From a virus: DNA of 64,000 bases. The translations under genes were made by a program, and so were the position numbers. Position 1 is the first letter of the stretch. Each line of letters starts with the position of its first letter. Shown piece by piece: positions 46,071 to 54,670 of this stretch. Where the stretch lies: the IMG/VR virus record IMGVR_UViG_3300020438_002794, positions 23,130 through 87,129 of that record; one strand, 5' to 3'. The notes under the pieces are model-generated. The model did not search any database. It worked only from the letters and a program-made list of their open reading frames with translations, and was not told where the DNA came from.

Positions 46071-46967
46071 TTATATTTTTATTGTAGTTTTTATCATATC
46101 ACCTGTATTCATGCTTTCAGTGATCGTAAGTGTAGTTCCATCAACAGTAAAGTCAAATAAATGCTGTTGAATATTATCATTTATGGTTACTGTAAGTTTT
46201 TCTATAGGAGTCATACTAGCAGATTTAGACAGTGTAAACGTATTAGTACCGCTGTATACAAAATTTTGTACTATAAGTGTATCATTATAGTCTTTAACTA
46301 TTTGTCTTTGCTTTCCTTCTGGTGTAAACGGTAAAAACTTCAATGTTTCAGCATAATAAGAAAATCTCGCTCTTCGAAGCTGATCTGTATTGAGTATGGC
46401 TTTTTCATTAACCTCTCTCATATTAAAAACGCCTCTACTTCTATACCAGGCTCTAGTTTTTGGATTTCCATAGTCTGCTAATCTTAATACAGTTGCAATT
46501 TTTATACATAATTCTTTATTAATGGTACTGTTTACTATCATGTTTGCAACAGTATCATAATCAAGTAATCTCAAGGGTTTTAGCAAATTGTATTCAATAG
46601 CGCCTTGTATACTTTGAAATAATTTGCCTGTTGCCCAATGATACAATATTATTGCGTCATATGCACTTCTACTCATAGTAGTAACATTATTAGCTATTAA
46701 CTGACTTTTAGCAAGTAACTCTTGTTTATTATACGCTTCTTGCCAAAGATCAAATGCTTGCTGTTCTGTTAGTCCTATATCATATTCACCTTCGCCGTAT
46801 GCTGTAGTATCAAATCCGTTGTAACTACTGAAAAAACCTAATGCTAATAATCTTGCATTTTCACTAGAAGTAACATTTTCTAAAGACAGTTGTGTACTGT
46901 ATGCTGTTTCATCTTTAACAGTAAAATCATTCCATATCTTTTTAAATTTGTTTTCAACTGTATCCAT
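46071..46967 (-). CDS. Hypothetical baseplate-associated protein, weakly lysozyme-like, 298 aa
   Basis: I cannot assign this with confidence. The region LTEQQAFDLWQEAYNKQ, RSAYDAIILYHWATGKLFQ and later YGNPKTRAWYRSRGVFNMRE is laid out like the helical lobe of GH24 (T4) lysozymes, but a clear catalytic Glu-Asp-Thr triad at the start is not visible. The C-terminal 80 residues form a beta domain (TFTLSKSASM, LFDFTVDGTTLTIT). It is between gp5 and gp25, and the T4 gp5 lysozyme domain is missing from this phage's gp5, so a separated lysozyme-like partner is an attractive but unproven idea. Confidence 0.45.
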   Translation of the reverse strand: MDTVENKFKKIWNDFTVKDETAYSTQLSLENVTSSENARLLALGFFSSYNGFDTTAYGEGEYDIGLTEQQAFDLWQEAYNKQELLAKSQLIANNVTTMSRSAYDAIILYHWATGKLFQSIQGAIEYNLLKPLRLLDYDTVANMIVNSTINKELCIKIATVLRLADYGNPKTRAWYRSRGVFNMREVNEKAILNTDQLRRARFSYYAETLKFLPFTPEGKQRQIVKDYNDTLIVQNFVYSGTNTFTLSKSASMTPIEKLTVTINDNIQQHLFDFTVDGTTLTITESMNTGDMIKTTIKI

Positions 46968-48376
46968 TATGTAAATGTTCCTGCTTTTCTCGGATTAACT
47001 GAACTTGCATTAGAGCTTGTGGCTTTTGCACTTGAGTTAGGAGATTGATTGTTGTTTATTTTACTCATATCTATATCTTTAGCAGTAAATTCAGTAGTAG
47101 CACTTGCAACCTGTGGCAACATTTCTTGTTCTTCTGCATGTCCTCCCCAAGGTTCAGCTTCTGGAACTCGACTGTTTATACTTTCTTTAACTGAGTTATT
47201 CACTGTTAAATTATTTGCTACAGTTTTAGTTGCCTCGGTAGCTTCCGGGCCGTTCAAATCAATTAATGCCGCTGTAGTCCTCATATTACCTTTAGCTCTG
47301 ATATGTCCATTTAAATCTGTCGTTAATTTAATATCTTTGTTGGCATGCAAATTAAACTCACCTGTTGCAGTTTCTATTGTTGCGCCATCTTCTCCTCTTG
47401 CTTTCATGGTAATTTTATCTGCATCTAAATTAAAATCTCCTTCACAATACAGATTGAAATCTGTTTTAGTATGCATACTAACAGCTTCTTCGGCATATAT
47501 GTCTATTTTACCATCGTTGCTCATTTGAATCCAGCTACTTCCACTTTGATTGATTATATAAATCATTCCAGTGCCGTCATGCATTAGTATTTGTGCGCCG
47601 CCTTGACTTGCAAGTCTTACTAAATTACTCAGCCCACCTTTTCTCTCCTTGTCTGGTGTTAAACAAGTATCGCTATTCGGAAGTGTTCCGTCATCCATTA
47701 CAAAACTATGTCCACCGGGCGTGTTAAATCCAAAAACCTGGGTTGGGCTTTCTCTTCGTTGACTACTACTGCTTAATCCTCTGAGGCTATCTATGCCAAC
47801 ACCTTGTCCAGTAAGAGCTTCTCCGTCTTTGGTTTTATCACTTTGTTCTTCACTGTTTTTAACAGTCATACTAGATGCTCGAGGTCTTTTATTTTTATCT
47901 TGTACTTTCTTAACACTAGGGTCTAGTGTAGGTCCTATTGTATCCGCTTCGCTGTCTACAAATGCCGCCGCATTACTAGGCACACTAGCATTCCTGGTAA
48001 CGTCAGGAAGCACACCTACCATTACACCTACATCACTGTTATTAGGAAAAGCCACTAGTATTTGACTTCCTGGTGCAGGAGGATGACTGCTCATACCGTA
48101 ACTATTTGTAGCGTTTGCGTATTGATATGATCCTCCGTATGGAGTTGCACGTCTTATACGATGATATTGCTGTCTTTCATCTTTACTATCAACGTCACCT
48201 GCATAGTTTTCACCAACAAGTTCAACATACATAAACCCTTCATATCTATCATCTACAGTATCAATAACTTTTGCGATAAACAAACCTGTGTACTTTTGAA
48301 GGCCGTTTACAGATTTAGACATATCATAACCTTTTTCAAAAGTTTGATTTATGTCGTTCATTCCTTTATATCTCAT
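46967..48376 (-). CDS. 5: Central spike protein gp5-like without lysozyme domain, 469 aa
   Basis: Residues 30-130 are the OB-fold (GLFIAKVIDTVDDRYEGFMYVELV, RRATPYGG, PAPGSQILVAFPNNSDVGVMVGVLPD). A long low-complexity linker follows. From about 220 come the entry to the beta-helix (GFNTPGGHSFVMDDG, GAQILMHDGTGMIYIINQSGSSWIQM) and repeated beta-helix rungs (GDFNLDADKITMKA, GEFNLHANKDIKLTT). T4 gp5 has a lysozyme domain between OB-fold and beta-helix; none is seen here. The C-terminal 80 residues are serine/asparagine rich. It forms the trimeric cell-puncturing spike. Confidence 0.88.
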   Translation of the reverse strand: MRYKGMNDINQTFEKGYDMSKSVNGLQKYTGLFIAKVIDTVDDRYEGFMYVELVGENYAGDVDSKDERQQYHRIRRATPYGGSYQYANATNSYGMSSHPPAPGSQILVAFPNNSDVGVMVGVLPDVTRNASVPSNAAAFVDSEADTIGPTLDPSVKKVQDKNKRPRASSMTVKNSEEQSDKTKDGEALTGQGVGIDSLRGLSSSSQRRESPTQVFGFNTPGGHSFVMDDGTLPNSDTCLTPDKERKGGLSNLVRLASQGGAQILMHDGTGMIYIINQSGSSWIQMSNDGKIDIYAEEAVSMHTKTDFNLYCEGDFNLDADKITMKARGEDGATIETATGEFNLHANKDIKLTTDLNGHIRAKGNMRTTAALIDLNGPEATEATKTVANNLTVNNSVKESINSRVPEAEPWGGHAEEQEMLPQVASATTEFTAKDIDMSKINNNQSPNSSAKATSSNASSVNPRKAGTFT

Positions 48377-48380
48377 ACTG

Positions 48381-51134
48381 TTATCCTAACATAATATCTT
48401 TTAAAAATTGTGGTGCATTTTTAGCTCTTATTCTACCACTAGCATCTGGTAGTCCGCCCCAATAAGCACTACCTCCTGGTGCTTGTCCAAATTGTTTAGC
48501 AATGTCTATATGAAATCCATTATTTCCCATATATCCATTACCAGCACCTATGCCAGTTGCGCCTGCACGTTTAGCTTCAGCTAAAAAGTTTTGTATTAGT
48601 GGAACGTCTGCCGGATTGCTTAAACTTAAATTTCTACCAGAGGCATTTTGTATTCTAATATCAGCCGCCGCTCCGTTGTCGTGTCGTCTTGTACCTGTTC
48701 TATTTCCACCAGAAGCTATATCAGGTTGTCCTCCACTGTATACAACTACACTTAGCCCGCTATTATCAGCCGCAGTTTGTAATATACTTTTAAGTTCAGG
48801 TTTGATTTCTTGATTTCGTATTGTACCACTAGAATTAATTTGAGATTCTATTACATTAGGATTAGCTACATCACCATCTTCTACTTCACCTAAGCTAGAC
48901 CCGGGTTGCTGTTCTGTTTCTGAACCTGATTGTTCGCCTTCACCTTGCTCTTCTGGAGTTTTCAATGCTGGTCTTTGTTTTTCTTGTTCCATATCTATTT
49001 CACCAGAATTCAAATACTCCCACATCATACCTACATTTGTATTTGTATCTCTGTAACTTTGCAATGTCATTGTAAACTGTCCTTCAGAATAACTTGCATC
49101 TACTGTGTGAACTCTAAATAATCCTACGATACCATAGTTTGCTTCTGGTATACGCATAAGACCTGTGTCTTGGTCTGGATAAGTTGGAAAATCTAAATTT
49201 AAAAAGTAACTAACACCTCCTCTAGTATAGTCTGCGCCTTCTAGTGTTGCTTTTCGACTTTTAGGTCTACCTAACCAATAAGGATCTCCTCTTACTGTAA
49301 TTTGTTGTTGTACTAGATCACCTAAACTTTCTAAATTCAGTTCTACCGCCCCTAAGAATACTGCACCAGCTGTATCACCTTCATCTGGCCCATTGGTTGC
49401 TTTACTATTAATAGGCGCAATATCGTGTGTAAGAGGAAAATTAGTATATTCTTCATTATTTTTATTAACACCAAATAGCTCGCTTTGTGTTAAGTATCTT
49501 CCAGTCTGGTTATTAAATGCTCCGTTGTTTACACGATTCTCTGCTTTTATTTGTTGTTCAAGTGCTATAACTTGATCTTCTATTGGACCTTTACTAGCTT
49601 CTAGTGATTTTATTTCGTCCTCTGCACTTTTAATATCTTGCTGTACTGATTCAATTTTAGCTTCGCCTCTTTTTGCTTCATTTGGATTAAGTAGTACAAG
49701 GTCATCTTGGAAATTTTTAAGTTGACCTTGGTTTTCTCTGATGAGAGCTTTTTGTGCATCAATTTGTTCATTAATCTCTAATAGTGCAGTTTTTTTAATA
49801 TTAAATTCACTACCAGGTGTACCTTCTCCGCCGAATGTATTAGCTACAAATCTACCAGCACCTTGATTCAATGCTTGTATTTGATAATAAGTTGTGTTGA
49901 GATAGATATCTAAATTTAAAACTTCAGTATTAAGACCTGTATGATAATAATCAAATCGTTTCTTTAAAAGATCTTTTCTAATAATATTTTGTAAACGTTC
50001 TTTTTGTATACTTCGACTTTTAATAACTTCTTCGTATGAATCAACATCGTGATGAAGTTCAGGTACAGCAATAGCATGTACATTAATTGTTATTTCTTTA
50101 GCCCAATCTCTTGATATTGGATCGTACATTTGATACACAGTATCGGTATCGAACACAATCCATTGACTTAAATCTTTCCATGTAGTTGCTTTAGCTTTTG
50201 GATCATCGGGATTGTCTTTGTGAAAGCCTCCTTCATCTGTTGGAAGTTTTCTGTATTCTGTTGTTTGAAATAAAGCCATTACAATAAGGTCAGTAAGTCT
50301 TGTACCTTTTGGTATAGTAAAAGTTAAATTTCCAGTACCAGTTACACTAACATTTCCTAAGTCAACATTACCTGCACTTGAATTTTGACCAGCTGGTCCT
50401 TCAGATGAGTCTGGACTTGCTCCAAAAGACCATTCTAAGAATGGGCTAGCTTTTTCAGTAACACCAAATACATAGTCATGTGATAAAGATCTACCTGAGC
50501 TATTTGCAACTTGTTTATCTTCTTGAAGATTAACTTGTTTTTGCAGTCCTTCTAAGAATCCTCCAAAAGTACTTGCCGCTACAGTCATATCTTGTTTTGT
50601 AGTAAGTATTAGTTTTTTGAAAGCATCTTGTGTTGTTTCAATTAAATCTGCTCTATACTGTGTAGCGCCTTCACTGTATGCAAAGTCTAAAGCTGTCATC
50701 GTACACATCCAATAGTAAGGAGGTGTAATATTCTGTGTCGGTGCTCCGTCTTGTTCGTATCCTATAAACTTTAGTTCTAACAAATATGCGGCTTTTAAAT
50801 GATTTACAATTCCTAAGTCTTGAGCGGCTTGAGCAATTCTTGTATATAGTGTAGCACCACCTGGTTCAACTAAATTAAAACTAAAAACATTTGCTACTGC
50901 TTCTCTGTTAACAGCTTGTTTGTTAAATGCTAGTTTTAGATTTTGTTGCACACTTTGGATATTAATCTCAGCTTCTACACCGCTTTGAGCAATTATTTTT
51001 ACATTGTTCGAGTTAATAACTTGATCATACTTGTTCACATCTTCTGGACGTACCATATACATGGTCCAGTTATAAGTTACATTGTCATACCCATTGAGTA
51101 TATTATCTTCGTAAAATTGAACTTTTCCAGCCAT
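48381..51134 (-). CDS. Baseplate hub protein with C-terminal M15-like peptidase domain, 917 aa
   Basis: The N-terminal 400 residues are beta-rich (VTYNWTMYMVRPEDV, LKLAFNKQAVNREAVANVFSFNLVEP, LKAAYLLELKFIGYE) and fit the hub position next to gp5 (T4 gp27-like). Residues 450-530 are a charged coiled coil. After a glutamate/serine-rich linker, the C-terminal 140 residues show RRHDNGAAADIRI (near 815) and GFHIDI (near 873): the H-x(6)-D and H-x-D zinc ligands of M15/LAS-type D,D-peptidases. The domain would cut peptidoglycan during injection. It starts at the gp53 junction with a one-base overlap. Confidence 0.8.
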   Translation of the reverse strand: MAGKVQFYEDNILNGYDNVTYNWTMYMVRPEDVNKYDQVINSNNVKIIAQSGVEAEINIQSVQQNLKLAFNKQAVNREAVANVFSFNLVEPGGATLYTRIAQAAQDLGIVNHLKAAYLLELKFIGYEQDGAPTQNITPPYYWMCTMTALDFAYSEGATQYRADLIETTQDAFKKLILTTKQDMTVAASTFGGFLEGLQKQVNLQEDKQVANSSGRSLSHDYVFGVTEKASPFLEWSFGASPDSSEGPAGQNSSAGNVDLGNVSVTGTGNLTFTIPKGTRLTDLIVMALFQTTEYRKLPTDEGGFHKDNPDDPKAKATTWKDLSQWIVFDTDTVYQMYDPISRDWAKEITINVHAIAVPELHHDVDSYEEVIKSRSIQKERLQNIIRKDLLKKRFDYYHTGLNTEVLNLDIYLNTTYYQIQALNQGAGRFVANTFGGEGTPGSEFNIKKTALLEINEQIDAQKALIRENQGQLKNFQDDLVLLNPNEAKRGEAKIESVQQDIKSAEDEIKSLEASKGPIEDQVIALEQQIKAENRVNNGAFNNQTGRYLTQSELFGVNKNNEEYTNFPLTHDIAPINSKATNGPDEGDTAGAVFLGAVELNLESLGDLVQQQITVRGDPYWLGRPKSRKATLEGADYTRGGVSYFLNLDFPTYPDQDTGLMRIPEANYGIVGLFRVHTVDASYSEGQFTMTLQSYRDTNTNVGMMWEYLNSGEIDMEQEKQRPALKTPEEQGEGEQSGSETEQQPGSSLGEVEDGDVANPNVIESQINSSGTIRNQEIKPELKSILQTAADNSGLSVVVYSGGQPDIASGGNRTGTRRHDNGAAADIRIQNASGRNLSLSNPADVPLIQNFLAEAKRAGATGIGAGNGYMGNNGFHIDIAKQFGQAPGGSAYWGGLPDASGRIRAKNAPQFLKDIMLG

Positions 51135-51433
51135 TAGTTTGTCCCGGTAGGTCTGTAATTCTTAGGTACAACTATCCTAGTTCCTGAGATAAAATCCATG
51201 ATCGGGTCAGTGAGTTTATCTCTATTGTAATGTGCAAACACCCACCATAGTCTTGAACTTCCATACATATCAAACGCTAACAAATCTGGTCGTTTATTGT
51301 ACTTTGGTTGTATTATCAAAGTAGTTGTTTCTTCTGTCAGATTTTCAATAGTCAATGGAGGTTGATACAAGTCAAGGTACTTTTTATTGACAGAAGTTAA
51401 AGCATAGTTACTTTTATTATCGTATCTCTTCAT
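51134..51433 (-). CDS. 53: Baseplate wedge protein gp53-like, 99 aa
   Basis: DLLAFDMYGSSRLWWVFAHYNRD and DPIMDFISGTRIVVPKNY are the signature of the gp53/LysM-like wedge family: a WW pair followed by a short beta motif of ISGTxxxVP. T4 gp53 is 196 residues; the short form is usual in cyanophages. It abuts the hub gene and the upstream gene with one-base overlaps. It links adjacent wedges into the baseplate ring. Confidence 0.88.
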   Translation of the reverse strand: MKRYDNKSNYALTSVNKKYLDLYQPPLTIENLTEETTTLIIQPKYNKRPDLLAFDMYGSSRLWWVFAHYNRDKLTDPIMDFISGTRIVVPKNYRPTGTN

Positions 51434-52035
51434 TAAATAAATCCATTTTGATATGCACGACCGCTAATAAAATCGTTAGTAGTAAACTTACTTTTTTGTC
51501 TGTCTGGGTTTTGTTGTACTGCTAATCCAACAAACATGTTCATCATTACAGGTATTTGTGTATCTCCATCAAATAATTTTAAATCTACATTACTATCATA
51601 TGTTGTACTAAACTGTGTTACTACGACCGGAATATTATTAAACTGTTTCTGTCCAAATGCACTAAAATTTAATACTGGAGGAGGAGTACCTGCTACAGGT
51701 GAGTTTTGATTAAGCCCAAAAAACATTTTTGAAACACTTCTCAAAAAATGTAATACAGCATATGTATATCTAGCTTCGTCGTCTGTAACACTAGCAAATT
51801 GACAAGTCAATTGTATGTCTGGACTTGGCGTATTTCTATACGCTTGGTATGTATAATTTGTGTGTGTTAGATCATATGCTGAATATGATACACTTTGCGA
51901 ATATGTAATATCAGGCTGTATAGGGAACATGATACCTCTATGTACCTGTAATGGAGCCGCAGGTCCATTAAAGTAAAGCGAAGGAGCATTTCTTTTTAAG
52001 GTCAATTTAACACGGTTTTTACTTAGCACTGTCAT
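51433..52035 (-). CDS. Baseplate tail-tube cap-like protein (gp48/gp54 type), 200 aa
   Basis: The beta-rich core has TPSPDIQLTCQFASVTDDEARYTYAVLHFLRSVSKMFFG, then GTPPPVLNFSAFGQKQFNNIPVVVTQFSTTYDSNVD, which resembles tail tube initiator proteins gp48/gp54 of T4-like cyanophages (HFLR, PPPVL and N-x-P-V-V elements). The start overlaps the nucleotidyltransferase gene by 17 bases. Whether it corresponds to gp48 or gp54 cannot be told from sequence alone; a single protein may serve both. Confidence 0.6.
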   Translation of the reverse strand: MTVLSKNRVKLTLKRNAPSLYFNGPAAPLQVHRGIMFPIQPDITYSQSVSYSAYDLTHTNYTYQAYRNTPSPDIQLTCQFASVTDDEARYTYAVLHFLRSVSKMFFGLNQNSPVAGTPPPVLNFSAFGQKQFNNIPVVVTQFSTTYDSNVDLKLFDGDTQIPVMMNMFVGLAVQQNPDRQKSKFTTNDFISGRAYQNGFI

Positions 52036-52612
52036 TAAGTTTGTCCTTTATAAATTCGTACATTTTGGGCTCAATAGTGCCAAAAAATTCTCTAAAAATC
52101 ATCATCTTTTGATTGTCATTTAGGTTGTCCATCTTCATTGCATTCCTAAAATCAGTAGCACTCATGCCGCCTTCTTGTATCCCTACTTCTAGTATATAAG
52201 CGCCTTGGTCACTGGGTACCATTTCTTGTCCTACAACGTAATCTCTGAGAAAACCACCTCGCTTTAGTCTACCTGCATCTTTAGCACTAAACACTAATAC
52301 CACCGCTGTATCATCAGGGTTTTTGCCTGTTAGTTTTACATCTGGTCTGTATGGTTGTGTTTGTACAACTTTGTCCATTGGTATATTAAACATGCCATTC
52401 ATAATCTGTTTCTTCTCATCAAAGCTAAATGGATCACGTTCTGGAGTAGCAGTCTTGCTAACTGTAGTAGCGATAAATACGTTAGAGGAACCAAACTGTT
52501 CCACTAGATCCATATACACTTTGTGATGACCTTTATGCATTGGCTGAAATCTTCCACCATAAAATACAGCAACGTCTTTTGCTATATCTTCTGTCAGTTG
52601 CGTTAATCTCAT
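52019..52612 (-). CDS. Nucleotidyltransferase (cytidylyltransferase-like), 197 aa
   Basis: YGGRFQPMHKGHHKVYMDL at residues 18-36 has the HxGH motif of the cytidylyl/adenylyl-transferase superfamily; MSATDFRNAM near 150 stands where the ISxTxxR motif does. VVLVFSAKDAGR fits the central strand. Proteins of this type sit beside baseplate genes in several marine T4-like phages. It is first in the late operon behind TATAAATA at 52631-52638, so it is expressed late. Substrate may be NMN, a sugar phosphate or another phosphate; not decided. It is distant from the small homologue at 7912-8304. Confidence 0.82.
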   Translation of the reverse strand: MRLTQLTEDIAKDVAVFYGGRFQPMHKGHHKVYMDLVEQFGSSNVFIATTVSKTATPERDPFSFDEKKQIMNGMFNIPMDKVVQTQPYRPDVKLTGKNPDDTAVVLVFSAKDAGRLKRGGFLRDYVVGQEMVPSDQGAYILEVGIQEGGMSATDFRNAMKMDNLNDNQKMMIFREFFGTIEPKMYEFIKDKLNDSAK

Positions 52613-52630
52613 GGTCTTCTCCTATAGTTG

Positions 52631-52638
52631 TATTTATA
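52631..52638 (-). promoter_or_regulatory. T4-type late promoter of the tail operon
   Basis: On the minus strand the sequence CTATAAATAC contains the exact late octamer, 19 bases before the ATG at 52612, with AGGAGA in between as ribosome site. It drives the tail and baseplate operon (52612 down to 28104 region). Confidence 0.85.
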
Positions 52639-52659
52639 GAATAATTATATGTGTAGTTA

Positions 52660-52688
52660 TTGACAAGTGTACATTAATTGTGTATACT
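52660..52688 (+). promoter_or_regulatory. Consensus sigma70-type promoter of gp55
   Basis: TTGACA (52660-52665) and TATACT (52683-52688) with a 17-base spacer, 22 bases before the gp55 start. It faces away from the late promoter at 52631-52638, forming a divergent early/late control region. Confidence 0.82.
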
Positions 52689-52709
52689 AGCTTTAGATAA
52701 GGAATTAAA

Positions 52710-53588
52710 ATGAGGAAACAAAATTATTTAAACAACAAAGATATGCTTAAAGAAATTCATAAAAGTAAACTTAGTTACTGTTATGTATTAGATGACGAAT
52801 ATAGTAGATTTGATACAATCGTTGAAGACATTGAAGATGTTAAAAAACCTGAAGTTATTCAAACAGCAAAAGAAAATAGAGCCAGACAATTAAGTATTCA
52901 AGCATATGAAACTGCTTATTTAGACTGGTACGATAATACCAGTAGAAAACAAAGTCAAAAACCCAAACAAGTAAATTATAAAATTGATCCAAACACAATA
53001 GACGAAAAAAGTCTAGTGTTTAGAGTAATGACCTACGAACATGTTCCGCTAGAACCTGGTAGAAAAAACAAACCAAAAACTGTAGCAGATCATCATAGTA
53101 AATGTAACTTTCCTCCATTTAAACATTATGCATATGTTAATGATGAAATTAAAGAATGTTTGCGTAGTCATTGGGAAGGTGGTATTGATAATGGAAAATT
53201 TAATACACAACACGGAACTATTACAAATAACCTAGCAAAAATGTATATCAAACTGTGCGAACGTTATAGTATGCGTAGCAACTGGCGTGGATATACATAT
53301 GTAGATGAAATGCGTAGTCATGCACTATTGCAACTATCGCAAATTGGATTACAGTTCAACGAACTAAAAAGTGAAAATCCATTTGCATATTATACAGCCG
53401 CAGTTACTAATAGTTTTACAAGAGTACTAAACCTTGAGAAACGCAATCAAAACATAAGAGATGACCTACTGCAAGAAGCAGGTCAAATGCCTAGCTGGAC
53501 CCGACAAATTGAACATGAAATGGCAGAAAGAGCTAAGTGGGACGAAAAAACCGACAAAGAACGTAAAGAACATGGTTACAACGTTTAG
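52710..53588 (+). CDS. 55: Late-transcription sigma factor gp55-like
   Basis: The C-terminal half is diagnostic: RYSMRSNWRGYTYVDEMRSHALLQL, NPFAYYTAAVTNSFTRVLN and EKRNQNIRDDLL match gp55 of marine T4-like phages and sigma region 2 (core binding and melting). At 292 residues it is longer than T4 gp55 (185); the extra N-terminal 120 residues include LNNKDMLKEIHKSKLSY, which I recall from cyanophage gp55 proteins. It directs RNA polymerase to TATAAATA promoters, several of which occur here. An AAGGA ribosome site lies seven bases upstream of the ATG. Confidence 0.93.
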   Translation: MRKQNYLNNKDMLKEIHKSKLSYCYVLDDEYSRFDTIVEDIEDVKKPEVIQTAKENRARQLSIQAYETAYLDWYDNTSRKQSQKPKQVNYKIDPNTIDEKSLVFRVMTYEHVPLEPGRKNKPKTVADHHSKCNFPPFKHYAYVNDEIKECLRSHWEGGIDNGKFNTQHGTITNNLAKMYIKLCERYSMRSNWRGYTYVDEMRSHALLQLSQIGLQFNELKSENPFAYYTAAVTNSFTRVLNLEKRNQNIRDDLLQEAGQMPSWTRQIEHEMAERAKWDEKTDKERKEHGYNV

Positions 53589-53591
53589 GCG

Positions 53592-53637
53592 TTGACAAGG
53601 TATAGTTATGAAGCTATACTAAGTGAAAGTTTAAACT
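53592..53637 (+). promoter_or_regulatory. Consensus promoter of gp47/gp46 with inverted repeats
   Basis: TTGACA (53592-53597) and TATACT (53615-53620) are 17 bases apart. GTATAG and CTATAC (arms 53600-53605 and 53614-53619) form an inverted repeat across spacer and -10 box, and AGTTTAAACT (53628-53637) is a perfect palindrome near the start of transcription. Either could be an operator for a repressor. The gp47 ATG follows at 53654. Confidence 0.78.
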
Positions 53638-53653
53638 GAGTGAACGGAGTTCC

Positions 53654-54670
53654 ATGACATTCTTTAACCGTGCGGCTTGTTTTACGGATATACATTTCGG
53701 AAACAAGAATAATAGCAAACAACACAATCGTGACTGTGTAGACTTTATTGATTGGTTTGTTGAGCAAGCCAAAGAAAAAAACTGTGAAACTTGCATATTC
53801 TTAGGAGATTGGCACCATCATCGTGCCAGTGTAAACGTGAGTACACTTAACTATAGTGTGGAAAACGTAGCAAAGCTCAGTAAAGCATTTAAACAAGTTT
53901 ATATGATTACTGGCAACCATGATTTATATTACAGAGAAAAACGTGACTATAACAGTTTGCCTTATGCAGAACTTTTTGATAATGTGCATCTTATAAACGA
54001 GCAAACACTAGTACAAGATGATGTAGCACTTGTTCCTTGGTTAGTTGGAGATGAGTGGACACAAGTAAGCAAGACCAAATGTAGATATATGTTTGGTCAT
54101 TTTGAATTGCCTTACTTTAAGATGAATGCCATGGTAGAAATGCCAGATCACGGACAACTGAATGCAGAACACTTGCAAGGGCCTGAGTATGTGTTTACTG
54201 GACACTTTCACAAAAGGCAAAACAAAGGCAATGTACACTACTTAGGATCACCTTTTCCACACAACTATGCTGATGCTTGGGATGATGAGCGTGGCATGAT
54301 GGTATTAGAATGGGGAGGTAAGCCTGAGTATATTGACTTTGCAGGTCCACGATATAGAACTGTACCATTGAGTAGATTGATTGACGAACCAGATGTAATA
54401 CTTAATGATAAAACTTATTGTAGAGCTACATTGGATATTGCAATAAGTTACGAAGAAGCAACTTTTATTAAAGAAACGTTTAGTCAACAGTATGGTGTAA
54501 GAGAGATAACACTTATGCCTACTAAGAAAGAAGAACATGCACAAGACTGGCGGGTAGTAGACGATATTGAAGTTGAAAATGTAGACCAGATAGTGTATAA
54601 TAGCTTAAATGCTGTGGACAGCGATTTAATAGATAAGAAACTGCTAGTGGACATATATAACAACTTATGA
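53654..54670 (+). CDS. 47: Recombination nuclease subunit gp47 (SbcD/Mre11-like)
   Basis: A metallophosphoesterase of 338 residues (T4 gp47: 339). Motifs in order: FTDIHFGN (residues 10-17), FLGDWHHHRA near 50, ITGNHDLYY near 90, YMFGHFE near 150, and TGHFHKRQ near 180: the metal ligands of Mre11-type nucleases. Together with gp46 it resects DNA ends for recombination-dependent replication and degrades host DNA. CGGAG lies upstream of the ATG. The stop overlaps the gp46 start (ATGA). Confidence 0.97.
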   Translation: MTFFNRAACFTDIHFGNKNNSKQHNRDCVDFIDWFVEQAKEKNCETCIFLGDWHHHRASVNVSTLNYSVENVAKLSKAFKQVYMITGNHDLYYREKRDYNSLPYAELFDNVHLINEQTLVQDDVALVPWLVGDEWTQVSKTKCRYMFGHFELPYFKMNAMVEMPDHGQLNAEHLQGPEYVFTGHFHKRQNKGNVHYLGSPFPHNYADAWDDERGMMVLEWGGKPEYIDFAGPRYRTVPLSRLIDEPDVILNDKTYCRATLDIAISYEEATFIKETFSQQYGVREITLMPTKKEEHAQDWRVVDDIEVENVDQIVYNSLNAVDSDLIDKKLLVDIYNNL

